From: CAYWMD01 sp964458575
GTDB taxonomy: Bacteria; Verrucomicrobiota; Verrucomicrobiia; Limisphaerales; JADLHS01
Assembly (NCBI GenBank): GCA_964458575.1
Contig: CAYWMD010000019.1
Coordinates: forward strand, 39,166 to 103,165
Direction of reading: 5' to 3'
DNA length: 64,000 nt
A model generated the notes under the pieces. It ran no database searches, had not been told where the DNA came from, and saw nothing but the letters and a program-made list of their open reading frames with translations. Below are positions 44,659 through 53,101 of this stretch, piece after piece. The stretch's first letter is position 1; every line of letters begins with the position of its first letter. A program made the position numbers and the translations under genes.

Positions 44659-46863
44659 TCATGCTTTCAACCACCGGCTTTGATAAGGCTTCAAGGCCAC
44701 GCGCCGGGAATGTCCCTGAGCGTTGAAACAGTGCGTCACTTGCGGCTGGCCAGAATTATTCACCACCACGACCTGACCAGACTTTGGATAAAATGCGCAG
44801 TCGGTGGCTGGGTTGGCGCAAAACCACTTCTTGAGCTGCGATTCCTTTCCGGCGGCCCAGAAGATCGCACGGTGAAGCAGGCGGGAGTTGTCGAGATCGT
44901 AAGGCAGCGCGCCGAAGAACACGGACCGACCAAGCCCGAAGGTCTTGGCCGCCGCCAAGACATGCAGGCCGTTGGCCGCAAGGAGTTGCGTGGCCGGATC
45001 GCACACGTAAACGAAGGTCTCGTTTGTCCCGAAGTCTGCGGGGCCGGCGAGATCCTCTGTGATGAAATGCGTGGGCACGACGCTCGCGGCAACCGGCGCG
45101 GACTGAAGCGTGTGCCCCACTTCCTTGTCCACGCCGAGCACGTCCGCGAGCTGGAAGTACCGTCCCTGGTGCTGGAAGGCGCTGGGGCCGCGGCAGCCGA
45201 TAAAGCCGCCGCCGTTGTGGATGAACCGGCGGATGTCGGCCACGACTTTCGGGTTGGCCCACCAGCGACCGCCGCTCCAAGCAGTTTCGGCGTCGCCATC
45301 GTTGATTATTACGTCCACGTCACGAGGGATGCCGTTCTTCTCCACTTCGGCGAAGCTGAGGAATTGGACTTCCACCGGCAGGCCGGCCAGACACTCCAAG
45401 AGGTTGGTGCCAGCCACCTGGATCACGTCTGGTCGCTTCACCAAAAACTTCTGCGGCGCGCCGAAGCTGTTGATCCATGCCTTCCAGTCGCCCCAGCAAT
45501 TCAGCACCGCCACCTTGAGCGGGGCTTTCCAGGATTCGCCGCCGCCCGAGTTCGCCTTGAAGGTGCGAAACTCCTGGCACAGTTCAGCCACGTGATCCAC
45601 GAACTTCGGGAACTTGAGCGCGAGGCTCAGGTAGCCGCCGTAGCCAAGGCGGTCCACCGACTTGCGCAAGAGCGCGCGGCGGATCTTGATCCAGTTACTC
45701 AGCGACTCACCCAGCGGGTCGCCTCCCTCGCGAAAGACATCGGGAAAGAAATAGGGGTAGAGCCGCAGCTCCCGGACGAGGTTGCCCGGCGCATCCGAGA
45801 CGCGCCGCAACGCCACGCCGTCCTCAGCGGCGCCGACGTGAATGTCCAGGCCCATCTCCAGAAAGCCCGGCTGGTGAGGTTCGACGCCGGCCCAATGATC
45901 GCCCCAGAAGATCGCGGCGCGCTTGCCGACCTTGTGCGTCCGATCCGCCAGCGCCTTGCCGAACTTCACCACGAACCGGTGGATGAACTGCATCCAATCG
46001 AGATAACCCTGTGAGGGCACGCGGCAGGCGGCGTTGTAGTAGCCTTGGTCCACGAAATCCTCGGCCCGGAGACGGTAGCCGTATTCCTTCGCGAAGTCTT
46101 CGAGCGCGGGCACGCTAATGGTATCCTGGTAGCCCGTCCAGTCGCGGAACTTGTCTACGGCATTTTGATCCGAATCGATTGCGAAGGCATACGCGAGCGA
46201 GGTCAGCCGGACGACGTCGGTGCGGGGATGATCCGCCAGGTACTTCTCGTAGTAGGCCATCAAGTGGTCCCAGCACGGCTTGTGGTAAGGATCCACACTG
46301 ATGACGTGGGGCTTGGTCCACTTGTTGGTCAGGTGATTGTACATCGAAACCGTATCCCAGACCTGGAACACGAGGAAGTTCACCGTGTAAACGTGGAACG
46401 GGATGGCGCCGCGGATCGTCACTTTGCCCGTCTTGGGGTTGAGGCTCCATTGGGAGCTCGGCACGAGCTGGCCGGTGGTGCGATTCACGACTTCCCAGTA
46501 ACGCCGGGCGGCGTGCTTCGTATCAATGACGTATTTCTCCCGATAGAAGCCGCTCATCGGGTCAATCACCACGCGAGCGGATGTGGCGGTGACCGGATCG
46601 GACATCAGGAACTTCTGCGGCAGATGATCTGGATGCTGGCGTGGATAAGTCTGTTCCGCCCGGACGAGACAGATCGTGGAATAGACCTCGAGGCCGAGAT
46701 TCAGCATTTCCTCCGACAATTCCGTCCCGTCGCTGTCGCGGATGGCGTCGGCGCCCCACTTGCGGGCAATCTCAACCACCATTTTCTCCTCGCCGGCCTC
46801 GGCGGGAAGCGTGATCGAACCGTGGTTCAGGAGGGCGATACTTTTGCTTTTGCGAGGTTTCAT
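44659..46863 (-). CDS. GH112 beta-galactoside phosphorylase, cytoplasmic
   Basis: This 734-residue protein lacks a signal peptide. It opens SIALLNHGSITLPAEAGEEK and RKWGADAIRDSDGTELSEEM, the signature of GH112 (lacto-N-biose phosphorylase family). Other supporting stretches are KYVIDTKHAARRYWEVVNR, VYTVNFLVFQVWDT, and KRAAIFWGDHWAGVEPH. A C-terminal GATase-like domain (VDVIINDGDAETAWSGG, GGGFIGCRGPSA) is present. GH112 enzymes use phosphate to split galactosyl-beta-1,3-HexNAc or galactosyl-beta-1,4-rhamnose, giving alpha-galactose 1-phosphate. Because the neighbours are GH78, GH127 and pectin-type enzymes, galactosyl-rhamnose is my preferred substrate; this is inference. It is the only clearly cytosolic glycan enzyme in the cluster. 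Confidence 0.92.
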   Translation of the reverse strand: MKPRKSKSIALLNHGSITLPAEAGEEKMVVEIARKWGADAIRDSDGTELSEEMLNLGLEVYSTICLVRAEQTYPRQHPDHLPQKFLMSDPVTATSARVVIDPMSGFYREKYVIDTKHAARRYWEVVNRTTGQLVPSSQWSLNPKTGKVTIRGAIPFHVYTVNFLVFQVWDTVSMYNHLTNKWTKPHVISVDPYHKPCWDHLMAYYEKYLADHPRTDVVRLTSLAYAFAIDSDQNAVDKFRDWTGYQDTISVPALEDFAKEYGYRLRAEDFVDQGYYNAACRVPSQGYLDWMQFIHRFVVKFGKALADRTHKVGKRAAIFWGDHWAGVEPHQPGFLEMGLDIHVGAAEDGVALRRVSDAPGNLVRELRLYPYFFPDVFREGGDPLGESLSNWIKIRRALLRKSVDRLGYGGYLSLALKFPKFVDHVAELCQEFRTFKANSGGGESWKAPLKVAVLNCWGDWKAWINSFGAPQKFLVKRPDVIQVAGTNLLECLAGLPVEVQFLSFAEVEKNGIPRDVDVIINDGDAETAWSGGRWWANPKVVADIRRFIHNGGGFIGCRGPSAFQHQGRYFQLADVLGVDKEVGHTLQSAPVAASVVPTHFITEDLAGPADFGTNETFVYVCDPATQLLAANGLHVLAAAKTFGLGRSVFFGALPYDLDNSRLLHRAIFWAAGKESQLKKWFCANPATDCAFYPKSGQVVVVNNSGQPQVTHCFNAQGHSRRVALKPYQSRWLKA

Positions 46864-47002
46864 TGCAATGGTGATGGCAGCGCAATCAGTCCTTCAAGCT
46901 CTGCAGCTCTTCCCTTCGCAGCCATCTTCAAGCGACACAGGCCAAAGGGGGCGAGTTGGAATCCCTTTTTCGTGCACCGCTTCGCGCAGGATGATGGAGA
47001 GT

Positions 47003-49084
47003 TCATTTGCGGGCTGGATCCAGTAGTTCCTGCAACACGCCAAGGTCTGAAGCACTTCGGCCGGGATCGAAACCAAGCAAATTCTCCTCGGCCAACATCA
47101 CTTGGCGTCGCGCTTCGATGCGTTCACGCTCACCGGCTTGCGCAGCGGCGACATAGATCGCCACGCGGCTTGCGCGGTCGCGAATTTCCAACGCACCGTC
47201 TTTGGTCGTGTGCCGCACCTCGGCGGTCCCGTCGGCATCCACGCGGAACACCTCAACGGGTTGAATCGCATAGGCGGGGAGACGAAAAGGGAAAGTGACA
47301 GCGCGAGGAGGACCGAACTTAAAAACCTTGTCCTGAGGATCGGGTTGGTAATCGAGATCCAGCGCAAAGAGCAGCGCGCCGCGTGGCCCGGCCACCACGT
47401 CCAAATCCCAATCCGGCCTGTTGTCGCGGAGAATTCGTTGATGACTTGTGGCGTCGCCTTCGAGATAGAAGTCGTCGAGCATTCGGATTTCGCGACCGAC
47501 ACGAGTAATTGGCTCGATCAGATCCGGGAACTTCACGAGCGATTTCAGGCTGAGATTGAACCAGTAGAGCGAAGTGATGCGACTGGCCAGCGCGTGATAG
47601 GCTTGCATGCGAAGTTCGTCCGGCGTAGGCGAAGTGCGCTTGCGTCCGCCGTAGCTCTCCCAACTCCCTGGGCCTTGCGACCAATAGGCGATGGGGCGCG
47701 GACGATTCAGCTCGCGCAACGATCGCGTCATGTCGCCAATCGTTTCGAGCGGCGCGCCCCAGCGAATGGTTTGTCCGCCCCAGCGATCATATCGCGACCA
47801 CACGTCGGCCGAAGGCGCGTTCACGCGGTAGGCATCGTAGTGCGGATAATCGGCGAGGCCGGCATAATATCGCCAAATCCTCTCCTCACTGTGCGTGACC
47901 GTCGTGAGCAGGCGCGTCGGCTGGTAGGGCGCGAGTTTCTGCCAGACTTCCTGTGGCGGCACGGGACGGCCACCGCCGTATTGCGGTTCACCCAGAAACT
48001 CCACGGCATGGATGCGCAGTAGCATCGCATCGGTGTCGTATCGGCTGAAGGGCTCAAGCTTGTTGAAATACTTGAGCGGATAGCGCGTGTAGAGTCCGTC
48101 CGGACCGGTTTGATCCGTGTAGCCGGGAGTGTCCGCGATGTGGCCGGTGTTGATGTGCATACGCCGGAGCGTTTTGAGATACGGCTCACAATGGAGCGTG
48201 TTGCTACCGCCGAGCTTCGAGCCCACCCAGCCGCCGCTGATGTCGAACCATTCGCGTTTGATGCGCATGTGGGCCCAGAGCGTCAGCGGCCCGGACAGCG
48301 CACCGGTCAGCTTGACTTCGAGCGCTGCATACGTCAGCGGGAGACTGCCAGTGCGGACGCGCGCGCCGCCGCGGTCATGAACGCCGATGAGGCCGTCGGC
48401 AGGGAACTTCGCCAGATTCGTCAGCCACGGTTGGGGCCGCAAGGCGTGCCACGAGCTGTTCGCTTTCGGCAGCCAGAGCCGGCAGCCTTCAAGGCGGAGG
48501 ATTTGCCCGCTCTCGTTGGCGATGTGGAAGATCAGCGAGTCGGCAACCGGATTGGTTTCCGTCCCGAGAAACGTGACGGCGGAAAGCCAGACCTGCGGAC
48601 TGGCAATTTCGATCTGGAACCGATTCGTGGCCGAGGACTGCGGCCAGGTCACTTCCAAATCCGCGCGGGTGTCGGTTCCCCAGTCGGCGCGCTTGCCGTT
48701 CCAGCTCCAAACCGTCAGGGTGCCCGGCGGGAGGGCCGGGGTATCGTCGGTCCACGCGGAGGGGAAATCATGCCAAGCCCACTGGTCCGCCTTCAGGAGT
48801 TCGTCCGGTGTGCGTCCGCGTAGAAAGACGCGCGTGTCAACCGGGAACGACAACGGTTGGTCGGTCGTGTTTTCCAGGAACACCTGCACCCGCGCGCCGA
48901 GGCTGAAATCCGGCTCGCGACGGTAGCGCATTTCCCTGGACTGAACATGCGGCGTAACTGTCACCCCCTGGAGTTCGAGCCGATTCGTATCTTCAGCCCA
49001 CAACGACAGGCCGGCGCCGATGGCCAATGCGAGCAGGGCAATTCTCGCCCTGAAATGGAGTCTGGCGCGTAGCTTCCGGTGCAC
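47003..49084 (-). CDS. Large secreted protein, possible glycosidase, family unknown
   Basis: A GTG at 49084 opens a 693-residue product with a signal peptide (RARIALLALAIGAGLSLWA). Residues 30-290 are beta-sandwich-like (VQVFLENTTDQPLSFPVDT, SLIFHIANESGQILRLEG). Residues 300-560 look like a TIM barrel with aromatic-rich segments (MRIKREWFDISGGWVGS, IHAVEFLGEPQYGGG, LADYPHYDAYRVNAP, PRPIAYWSQGPGSWE, LASRITSLYWFNLS), and the C-terminal 120 residues are beta-rich. HYDAYRV and EFLGEPQ could carry catalytic acids. I do not recognise the family. The palindromic element lies 47 bp upstream. Confidence 0.7.
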   Translation of the reverse strand: MHRKLRARLHFRARIALLALAIGAGLSLWAEDTNRLELQGVTVTPHVQSREMRYRREPDFSLGARVQVFLENTTDQPLSFPVDTRVFLRGRTPDELLKADQWAWHDFPSAWTDDTPALPPGTLTVWSWNGKRADWGTDTRADLEVTWPQSSATNRFQIEIASPQVWLSAVTFLGTETNPVADSLIFHIANESGQILRLEGCRLWLPKANSSWHALRPQPWLTNLAKFPADGLIGVHDRGGARVRTGSLPLTYAALEVKLTGALSGPLTLWAHMRIKREWFDISGGWVGSKLGGSNTLHCEPYLKTLRRMHINTGHIADTPGYTDQTGPDGLYTRYPLKYFNKLEPFSRYDTDAMLLRIHAVEFLGEPQYGGGRPVPPQEVWQKLAPYQPTRLLTTVTHSEERIWRYYAGLADYPHYDAYRVNAPSADVWSRYDRWGGQTIRWGAPLETIGDMTRSLRELNRPRPIAYWSQGPGSWESYGGRKRTSPTPDELRMQAYHALASRITSLYWFNLSLKSLVKFPDLIEPITRVGREIRMLDDFYLEGDATSHQRILRDNRPDWDLDVVAGPRGALLFALDLDYQPDPQDKVFKFGPPRAVTFPFRLPAYAIQPVEVFRVDADGTAEVRHTTKDGALEIRDRASRVAIYVAAAQAGERERIEARRQVMLAEENLLGFDPGRSASDLGVLQELLDPARK

Positions 49085-49130
49085 GGCAGCCCATCATGCG
49101 ACCCAGCCGGTCCGAATGCACCACATCTTC

Positions 49131-49151
49131 CGTCCCAATTCGACCGGGACA
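49131..49151 (-). promoter_or_regulatory. Palindrome CGTCCC-N9-GGGACA, copy 4, in a divergent promoter region
   Basis: This copy has one change from TGTCCC-N9-GGGACA. It lies between the divergent gene starts at 49084 (minus) and 49172/49214 (plus), beside the two-component genes. Its flanks on the minus strand (TAGAGTCAAA before, AAGATGTGG after) match copy 2. A TATAGAGT just upstream on the minus strand could serve as a -10-like sequence. Confidence 0.55.
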
Positions 49152-49213
49152 TTTGACTCTATATCGCTCCGGTGATTATGCTGGCAGCATCCGCCATTAT
49201 TGCGAATGGCGTC

Positions 49214-50947
49214 ATGATGCTGGTGCCAACATGGAAAAGGCTGTTGCGGACCTATGCGCTTGCGTGGGTGGTCCTGACCTTGGGGCTTTGCCTGACCGCG
49301 CTGTTTGGCTGGAGCCTTTTCCGGCAAGTCCGCGAGCTCGATGAGAACCGCTTTCACCGGCAGGTGCAACAGACCTCTGAAACCGTTCGTGACCGCATCG
49401 AGAAATACCAACTGGCGGTGACATCGTTGGCTGGCTTCGCCGCCCTGCGCCCTCAATTCACGCCAGCGGAATGGGGCTTCCGGGTGCGGTTGCTGCAACC
49501 GGAAAAAAACTACCCCGGACTGCTCGAACTCGGAATGGCAGAAGTCAATACCAACGCTTCGCTGCCGCAACCCCCCGGTATTGAGGTTGACGAACTTGAC
49601 GAAACTGGCGAGTCCTTGTCCCACCTCCGGCTCTTGCACGTCTGGGTCTGCCCTCCCTCAGCCTATGACGGCGTGAACCCCCGTTTCCTGACCGACTCCG
49701 CCATCGAGGACGCGGTGAAATCCGCCCTTCAGGCCAACAATCCCAGCTACTGCTACCGGCGGGAACTGGCGTCGGAGGTCAATGGCAAGCCAGCGCACGG
49801 GTTCATCATCTTCGCACCGTTTCAAACTGGGGTGGACCCGAACGCGGACAACCCTTCGCCTCTCCGCGACCGGGCGTTGCCTTCGTCGCCGGCGGCGGGC
49901 CCTCAGGGAGTCGTCTTTGGTTCGATCGAGCCCAATCTCCTGCTCGCCAGCCTGTTCGGAACCGCCCCGCGTGAAGTCGGCTTCGACCTTTTCAGTGGTG
50001 AGCCGCTCTCGATAAAAACGTGCCTGAACTCCGGCAACTCGTCGCCCCGGTCAATGCTTCAGGGATTCAAGCCGTACCTTCAGGCGAGGGTGCCGGTCCG
50101 CTTCCATAACCAGCAGTGGACCATGGTGCTCTACACGACAGCTCTGTTTGAAAGAGAATCCTCTCGTTACCAGCCTTGGACAGCTTTGGCAACCGGCACG
50201 GCCCTGTCGGCTCTGATCGCCGCGTTGCTGTTCGTTCAAGTCCGCGCGCGCATTCGCGTTGAGGGGGTGGCGACCGAACTGCGTGCGGCCTGCGAAGATT
50301 TGCAGCGGGTTCAGAACGAACGGGAACGAATTGGGCGTGATCTGCACGACGGGGCCATCCAATCCCTCTACGGCTTCCAGCTCGCGCTCGGACAACTGGA
50401 ACGCGCCCAGACCCGCAACCCGAATACCGCCCGGGACATCTTGCGCGAGTGTCGCACCGCGCTCGACGCCCTGATCGCCGAACTCCGCACTTTCATCGTC
50501 CAACATCTTCCCGGCGACGAGGATCCAAATCGCCTGGCCGACGCCAGCGCCGCATTGCAACAACTGGTGCATCGCTTTCAAACCGCCGCGAATGTGCCGA
50601 TTGAACTCATGCTCAAGGATTCGCCGCCCACACCGCTCACGCTGGCGCAACAGATGCACCTGCGGCAGATCGCTCAGGAAGCCATCAGCAACAGCCTCCG
50701 CCACAGTCGCGCCCGGCACATCCGGGTGGCCCTCCTCCGCCAAAAACGACATCTTGAGTTGAGCGTGACGGATGACGGTGTGGGTTTTGACTCGGCGCAA
50801 AGCCAAGGTGGCTTCGGTCTGGCCAATATGCAAGGCCGTGCCGTGCAGCTCGGTGCTGCATTGCGCATTGATAGTCAACCGGGCTCCGGAACAAAAGTCC
50901 TTCTCAACATCCCCTTGAAACTGGAAACTTCCACGCCAGATGTCTAA
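49214..50947 (+). CDS. CHASE-domain sensor histidine kinase, NarL/ComP type
   Basis: I place the start at the ATG pair 49214/49217; a GTG at 49172 is also in frame. A first membrane helix (YALAWVVLTLGLCLTALFGW) is followed by a CHASE-like periplasmic sensor domain (RFHRQVQQTSETVRDRIEKY, NYPGLLELGMAEV) and a second helix (WTALATGTALSALIAALLFV). The transmitter is of the HisKA_3 class: ERERIGRDLHDGAIQSLYGF has the phospho-His; the ATP domain has QEAISNSLRHSRA, VTDDGVGFD and GGFGLANM. It would phosphorylate the regulator whose gene overlaps its 3' end by 8 bp. CHASE domains bind small ligands; the signal here is unknown. Divergent from the glycan cluster. Confidence 0.9.
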   Translation: MMLVPTWKRLLRTYALAWVVLTLGLCLTALFGWSLFRQVRELDENRFHRQVQQTSETVRDRIEKYQLAVTSLAGFAALRPQFTPAEWGFRVRLLQPEKNYPGLLELGMAEVNTNASLPQPPGIEVDELDETGESLSHLRLLHVWVCPPSAYDGVNPRFLTDSAIEDAVKSALQANNPSYCYRRELASEVNGKPAHGFIIFAPFQTGVDPNADNPSPLRDRALPSSPAAGPQGVVFGSIEPNLLLASLFGTAPREVGFDLFSGEPLSIKTCLNSGNSSPRSMLQGFKPYLQARVPVRFHNQQWTMVLYTTALFERESSRYQPWTALATGTALSALIAALLFVQVRARIRVEGVATELRAACEDLQRVQNERERIGRDLHDGAIQSLYGFQLALGQLERAQTRNPNTARDILRECRTALDALIAELRTFIVQHLPGDEDPNRLADASAALQQLVHRFQTAANVPIELMLKDSPPTPLTLAQQMHLRQIAQEAISNSLRHSRARHIRVALLRQKRHLELSVTDDGVGFDSAQSQGGFGLANMQGRAVQLGAALRIDSQPGSGTKVLLNIPLKLETSTPDV

Positions 50948-51602
50948 GCCATCCAAAATTAATGTGTTGCTGGTTGACGACCATCCGGTCGTCCGCATGG
51001 GTCTGCGTTTGATTGGAGACCTCGACCCGGGCCTCAGAGTTGTCGGCGAGGCAGCCACGGGAAAGGCGGCGCTCGCTGAAGCCCGCCGGCTGCGTCCCGA
51101 TGTGGTTTTGCTCGATTACCGGTTACCCGACGCCGGCGGGCACGAGATCTGTCGTCAACTCAAAGCCGCCCTGCCCGAGGTCCATGTGCTCTTTCTCTCT
51201 TCCTACGCCGCCGACACCACCACGACCGCGGCACTCGAGGCGGGCGCCGATGGCTATCTGCTCAAGGAGAACGACGCGCAGAAAATCGTGGATGCCATCC
51301 ATTCCATTTGTCGGGGTGGCATGGTCATCGATCCGGCCATCGCCCGGGCAGCGGTGGCCCACCCCTCCAGGGCCCCTGTAGCAGTGGCCCAGATCATCGC
51401 CCAACTCTCTGAGCAGGAGCGGCGGGTGCTTGCCGAGGTGGCCACTGGCAAAGCGGACAAGGATGTCGCCCAGTCATTGGGACTCGAGGCCAAGACGGTA
51501 CGCAACTACCTTGCGCAGGTTTACCGCAAACTCAACGTCCATTCCCGCATCCAGGCGGTCCTGCTTTACCAACAGGCCACGCAGAAGTCCGAAACGTCCT
51601 GA
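50940..51602 (+). CDS. NarL/FixJ-type response regulator
   Basis: The 220-residue protein has a receiver domain (residues 5-125) with the acidic pair in VLLVDDHPVVRMG, the phospho-acceptor Asp in VVLLDYRLPDAGG (about residue 60), the switch Ser in LFLSSYAAD and the conserved Lys in GYLLKEND. The C-terminal LuxR-type helix-turn-helix (residues 150-215) reads LSEQERRVLAEVATGKADKD, VAQSLGLEAKTVRNYLAQVYRKL and VHSRIQAVLLY. The start overlaps the kinase gene by 8 bp, so the pair is an operon. NarL-type regulators bind inverted repeats; the TGTCCC-N9-GGGACA palindrome 20 bp from the operon start is a candidate target, as inference. Confidence 0.93.
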   Translation: MSKPSKINVLLVDDHPVVRMGLRLIGDLDPGLRVVGEAATGKAALAEARRLRPDVVLLDYRLPDAGGHEICRQLKAALPEVHVLFLSSYAADTTTTAALEAGADGYLLKENDAQKIVDAIHSICRGGMVIDPAIARAAVAHPSRAPVAVAQIIAQLSEQERRVLAEVATGKADKDVAQSLGLEAKTVRNYLAQVYRKLNVHSRIQAVLLYQQATQKSETS

Positions 51603-51794
51603 ACCCGGAAAAAATGTCGGCAGCGTCCATGAACGCAAGCCGCTCGCCAACCATTCCCTTGTCGTGAGACGAAAAACCGTACGCGGCCTCGCCGAAAGGC
51701 CGCGCGCTTCTGGCATTCCTGTTTTCCCACAACCGGACAAGAATCGCCGACCGCTTGCACCACCGCCGGGCCGTTCACGCGCCTGACCGGCTCG

Positions 51795-52430
51795 TTGCTG
51801 ACCACCACGAATTACACCGATCCACTGGTCAGTTCCAACGTCTACATGATACGTGCCGTGAAACTCGAAGTTGGCGCCAGTGGCAGCTACTACAATTCGA
51901 GCCAGGGAATTTTCCAAAGCCTGAACGCCGCGACCGCCACGCCGGCCATTGATCTGGCCCAACCGACCAACAACACCTCCTTGCTCGCGCCGGTCAACAT
52001 ACCGTTGGCGGTTGGCGCATATGACCCTGCAAATGCCATCACCAATGTGACGTTTTACGCCAACGGCGTGAAAATCGGGGAATGTGTTTCACCGCCCTTT
52101 AATTTGTTTTGGAGCAACGCGCCACTCGGTGTTTACTCAATCTCGGCAAGGGCGACATGCGCCAAAGGATTCGTCACCGAATCCAGCGCCGCGACTTTGA
52201 CCGTTGACAACGGAGGTTCCCCCCGCCTCTTCATCACCCCTCTGGACACCGGCTCGAATCTTATTACGGGTGACGAAGTGCTGAGTCGTAACTATCGCAT
52301 CCAGTTCGTGTCTGAGCCAGATTCCACGAACTGGCAAACGCTGGGCACGGTTTCCAATTTGACCGGCACCTTTCAGTTCATTGATTCGGTCGCAGCCACC
52401 CAGCGGTTTTATCGGACTGCCTATCCCTGA
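51795..52430 (+). pseudogene. C-terminal remnant of a secreted Ig-like/FnIII protein
   Basis: The frame starts only at a TTG and has no signal peptide, but its sequence is that of the end of a large exported protein. Upstream in-frame codons (AGPFTRLTGSLL) continue what looks like the last strands of an FnIII domain (NYTDPLVSSNVYMIRAVKL). Residues 50-150 form an Ig-like domain (ITNVTFYANGVKIGE, FNLFWSNAPLGVYSISARA), and the last 60 residues are the C-terminal FYR-type tail (WQTLGTVSNLTGTFQFIDS, RFYRTAYP). Proteins of this type include PHB-depolymerase-like and glycan enzymes. The 5' part is gone, and the fragment lies just after the regulator gene. A terminator follows. Confidence 0.6.
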
Positions 52431-52476
52431 AGCCGCCCAAAGTACGGACGGTTAGATCTGCCCGAATGCACCGTGC

Positions 52477-52508
52477 AAAGCCCGCAACCAAGCTGTCTGC
52501 GGGTTTTC
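52477..52508 (+). terminator. Rho-independent terminator after the secreted-protein remnant
   Basis: The stem CCCGCA/TGCGGG with an 11-base loop is extended by AAAG on the left and followed by TTTTCTC. It lies 46 bp after the stop at 52430. Confidence 0.65.
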
Positions 52509-52667
52509 TCCGATGGTGATTCAGCTCGGTGTCAAGAGTCGAAGGTCCTCCACACCCACATGTCCGCAGGCCGAGAACTCGGACAAGGATACTTCACGCC
52601 GGTCTTAGGCAGCCTGTTTTTTAAAGGATGAATCGCTCGGCAGCGGTATCGTTCAACTCGTTTATGC

Positions 52668-52700
52668 AAAACCCCGACCCATGCTGGTCGGGGTTTTTTT
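52668..52700 (+). terminator. Strong Rho-independent terminator
   Basis: A 12-bp stem (AAAACCCCGACC paired with GGTCGGGGTTTT) with a 6-base loop is followed by an unbroken run of T. It would work well for plus-strand transcripts. The A-run on the left means it might act on the other strand too. No gene directly upstream accounts for it. Confidence 0.85.
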
Positions 52701-53101
52701 ATGAAGGTCGTCAAAGAGCTTGTGCTCGCACTTCAGACTTGGGCTTGCGCCCGCAAGTCTCCTGCAGCCTGGGCACGCTTCGCTAAACTGGTAGGTCCAC
52801 ACTTTGCCGCTTTCGTTGCAAGTGGACGGGACGTTTGAGAACTCGCAGACCGAAGCGTTGAAGGATTTTCTTTCTTGCGTCGTAGGAGACATCAAACACC
52901 GGGTCATTGGGCATGGATACATGCTGCGACACGCTCTGCCAGATATTCCGAGCGCTCAATTGTGTGCGCCCATTCACTCAGTTGTCTCGCTTTACAATCT
53001 CAACAAATGAACCTTCGACCCTTGCCTTTCCGACCGTTGCCCGGATTTAGTTAGTTAGACACCCGGCGTGGAAATGCCCAACAAACCACCGCACTGTTGG
53101 G

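Larger units (their letters stand above)
52431..53101. other. Intergenic region with two terminators and no supported gene
   Basis: After the stop at 52430 there is a terminator (52477-52508) and 160 bp later a second, stronger one (52668-52700). No protein gene between them explains the second. From 52700 to 53010 the sequence is lower in GC with short frames on both strands (a 46-codon frame from the ATG at 52701 and a 68-codon one at 52804-53010), none with recognisable features; they could be gene debris. From 53011 to 53101 I see nothing. Confidence 0.5.

Noticed and set aside
46894..47076. Minus-strand frame of 60 codons with GIPTRPLW, reminiscent of DegT-type aminotransferases
   Set aside because: Only one short motif matches; the frame overlaps the 3' end of the 47003-49084 gene and nothing else of the family is present. 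Likely chance.
52560..52670. Possible tRNA-like sequence before the strong terminator (GGTATCGTTCAACTCG)
   Set aside because: I could not form a cloverleaf with acceptor and anticodon stems, so no tRNA is called.
52701..53010. Short frames after the strong terminator (46 and 68 codons)
   Set aside because: The first starts inside the terminator's T-run with no ribosome site; the second has no motif and overlaps frames on the other strand.
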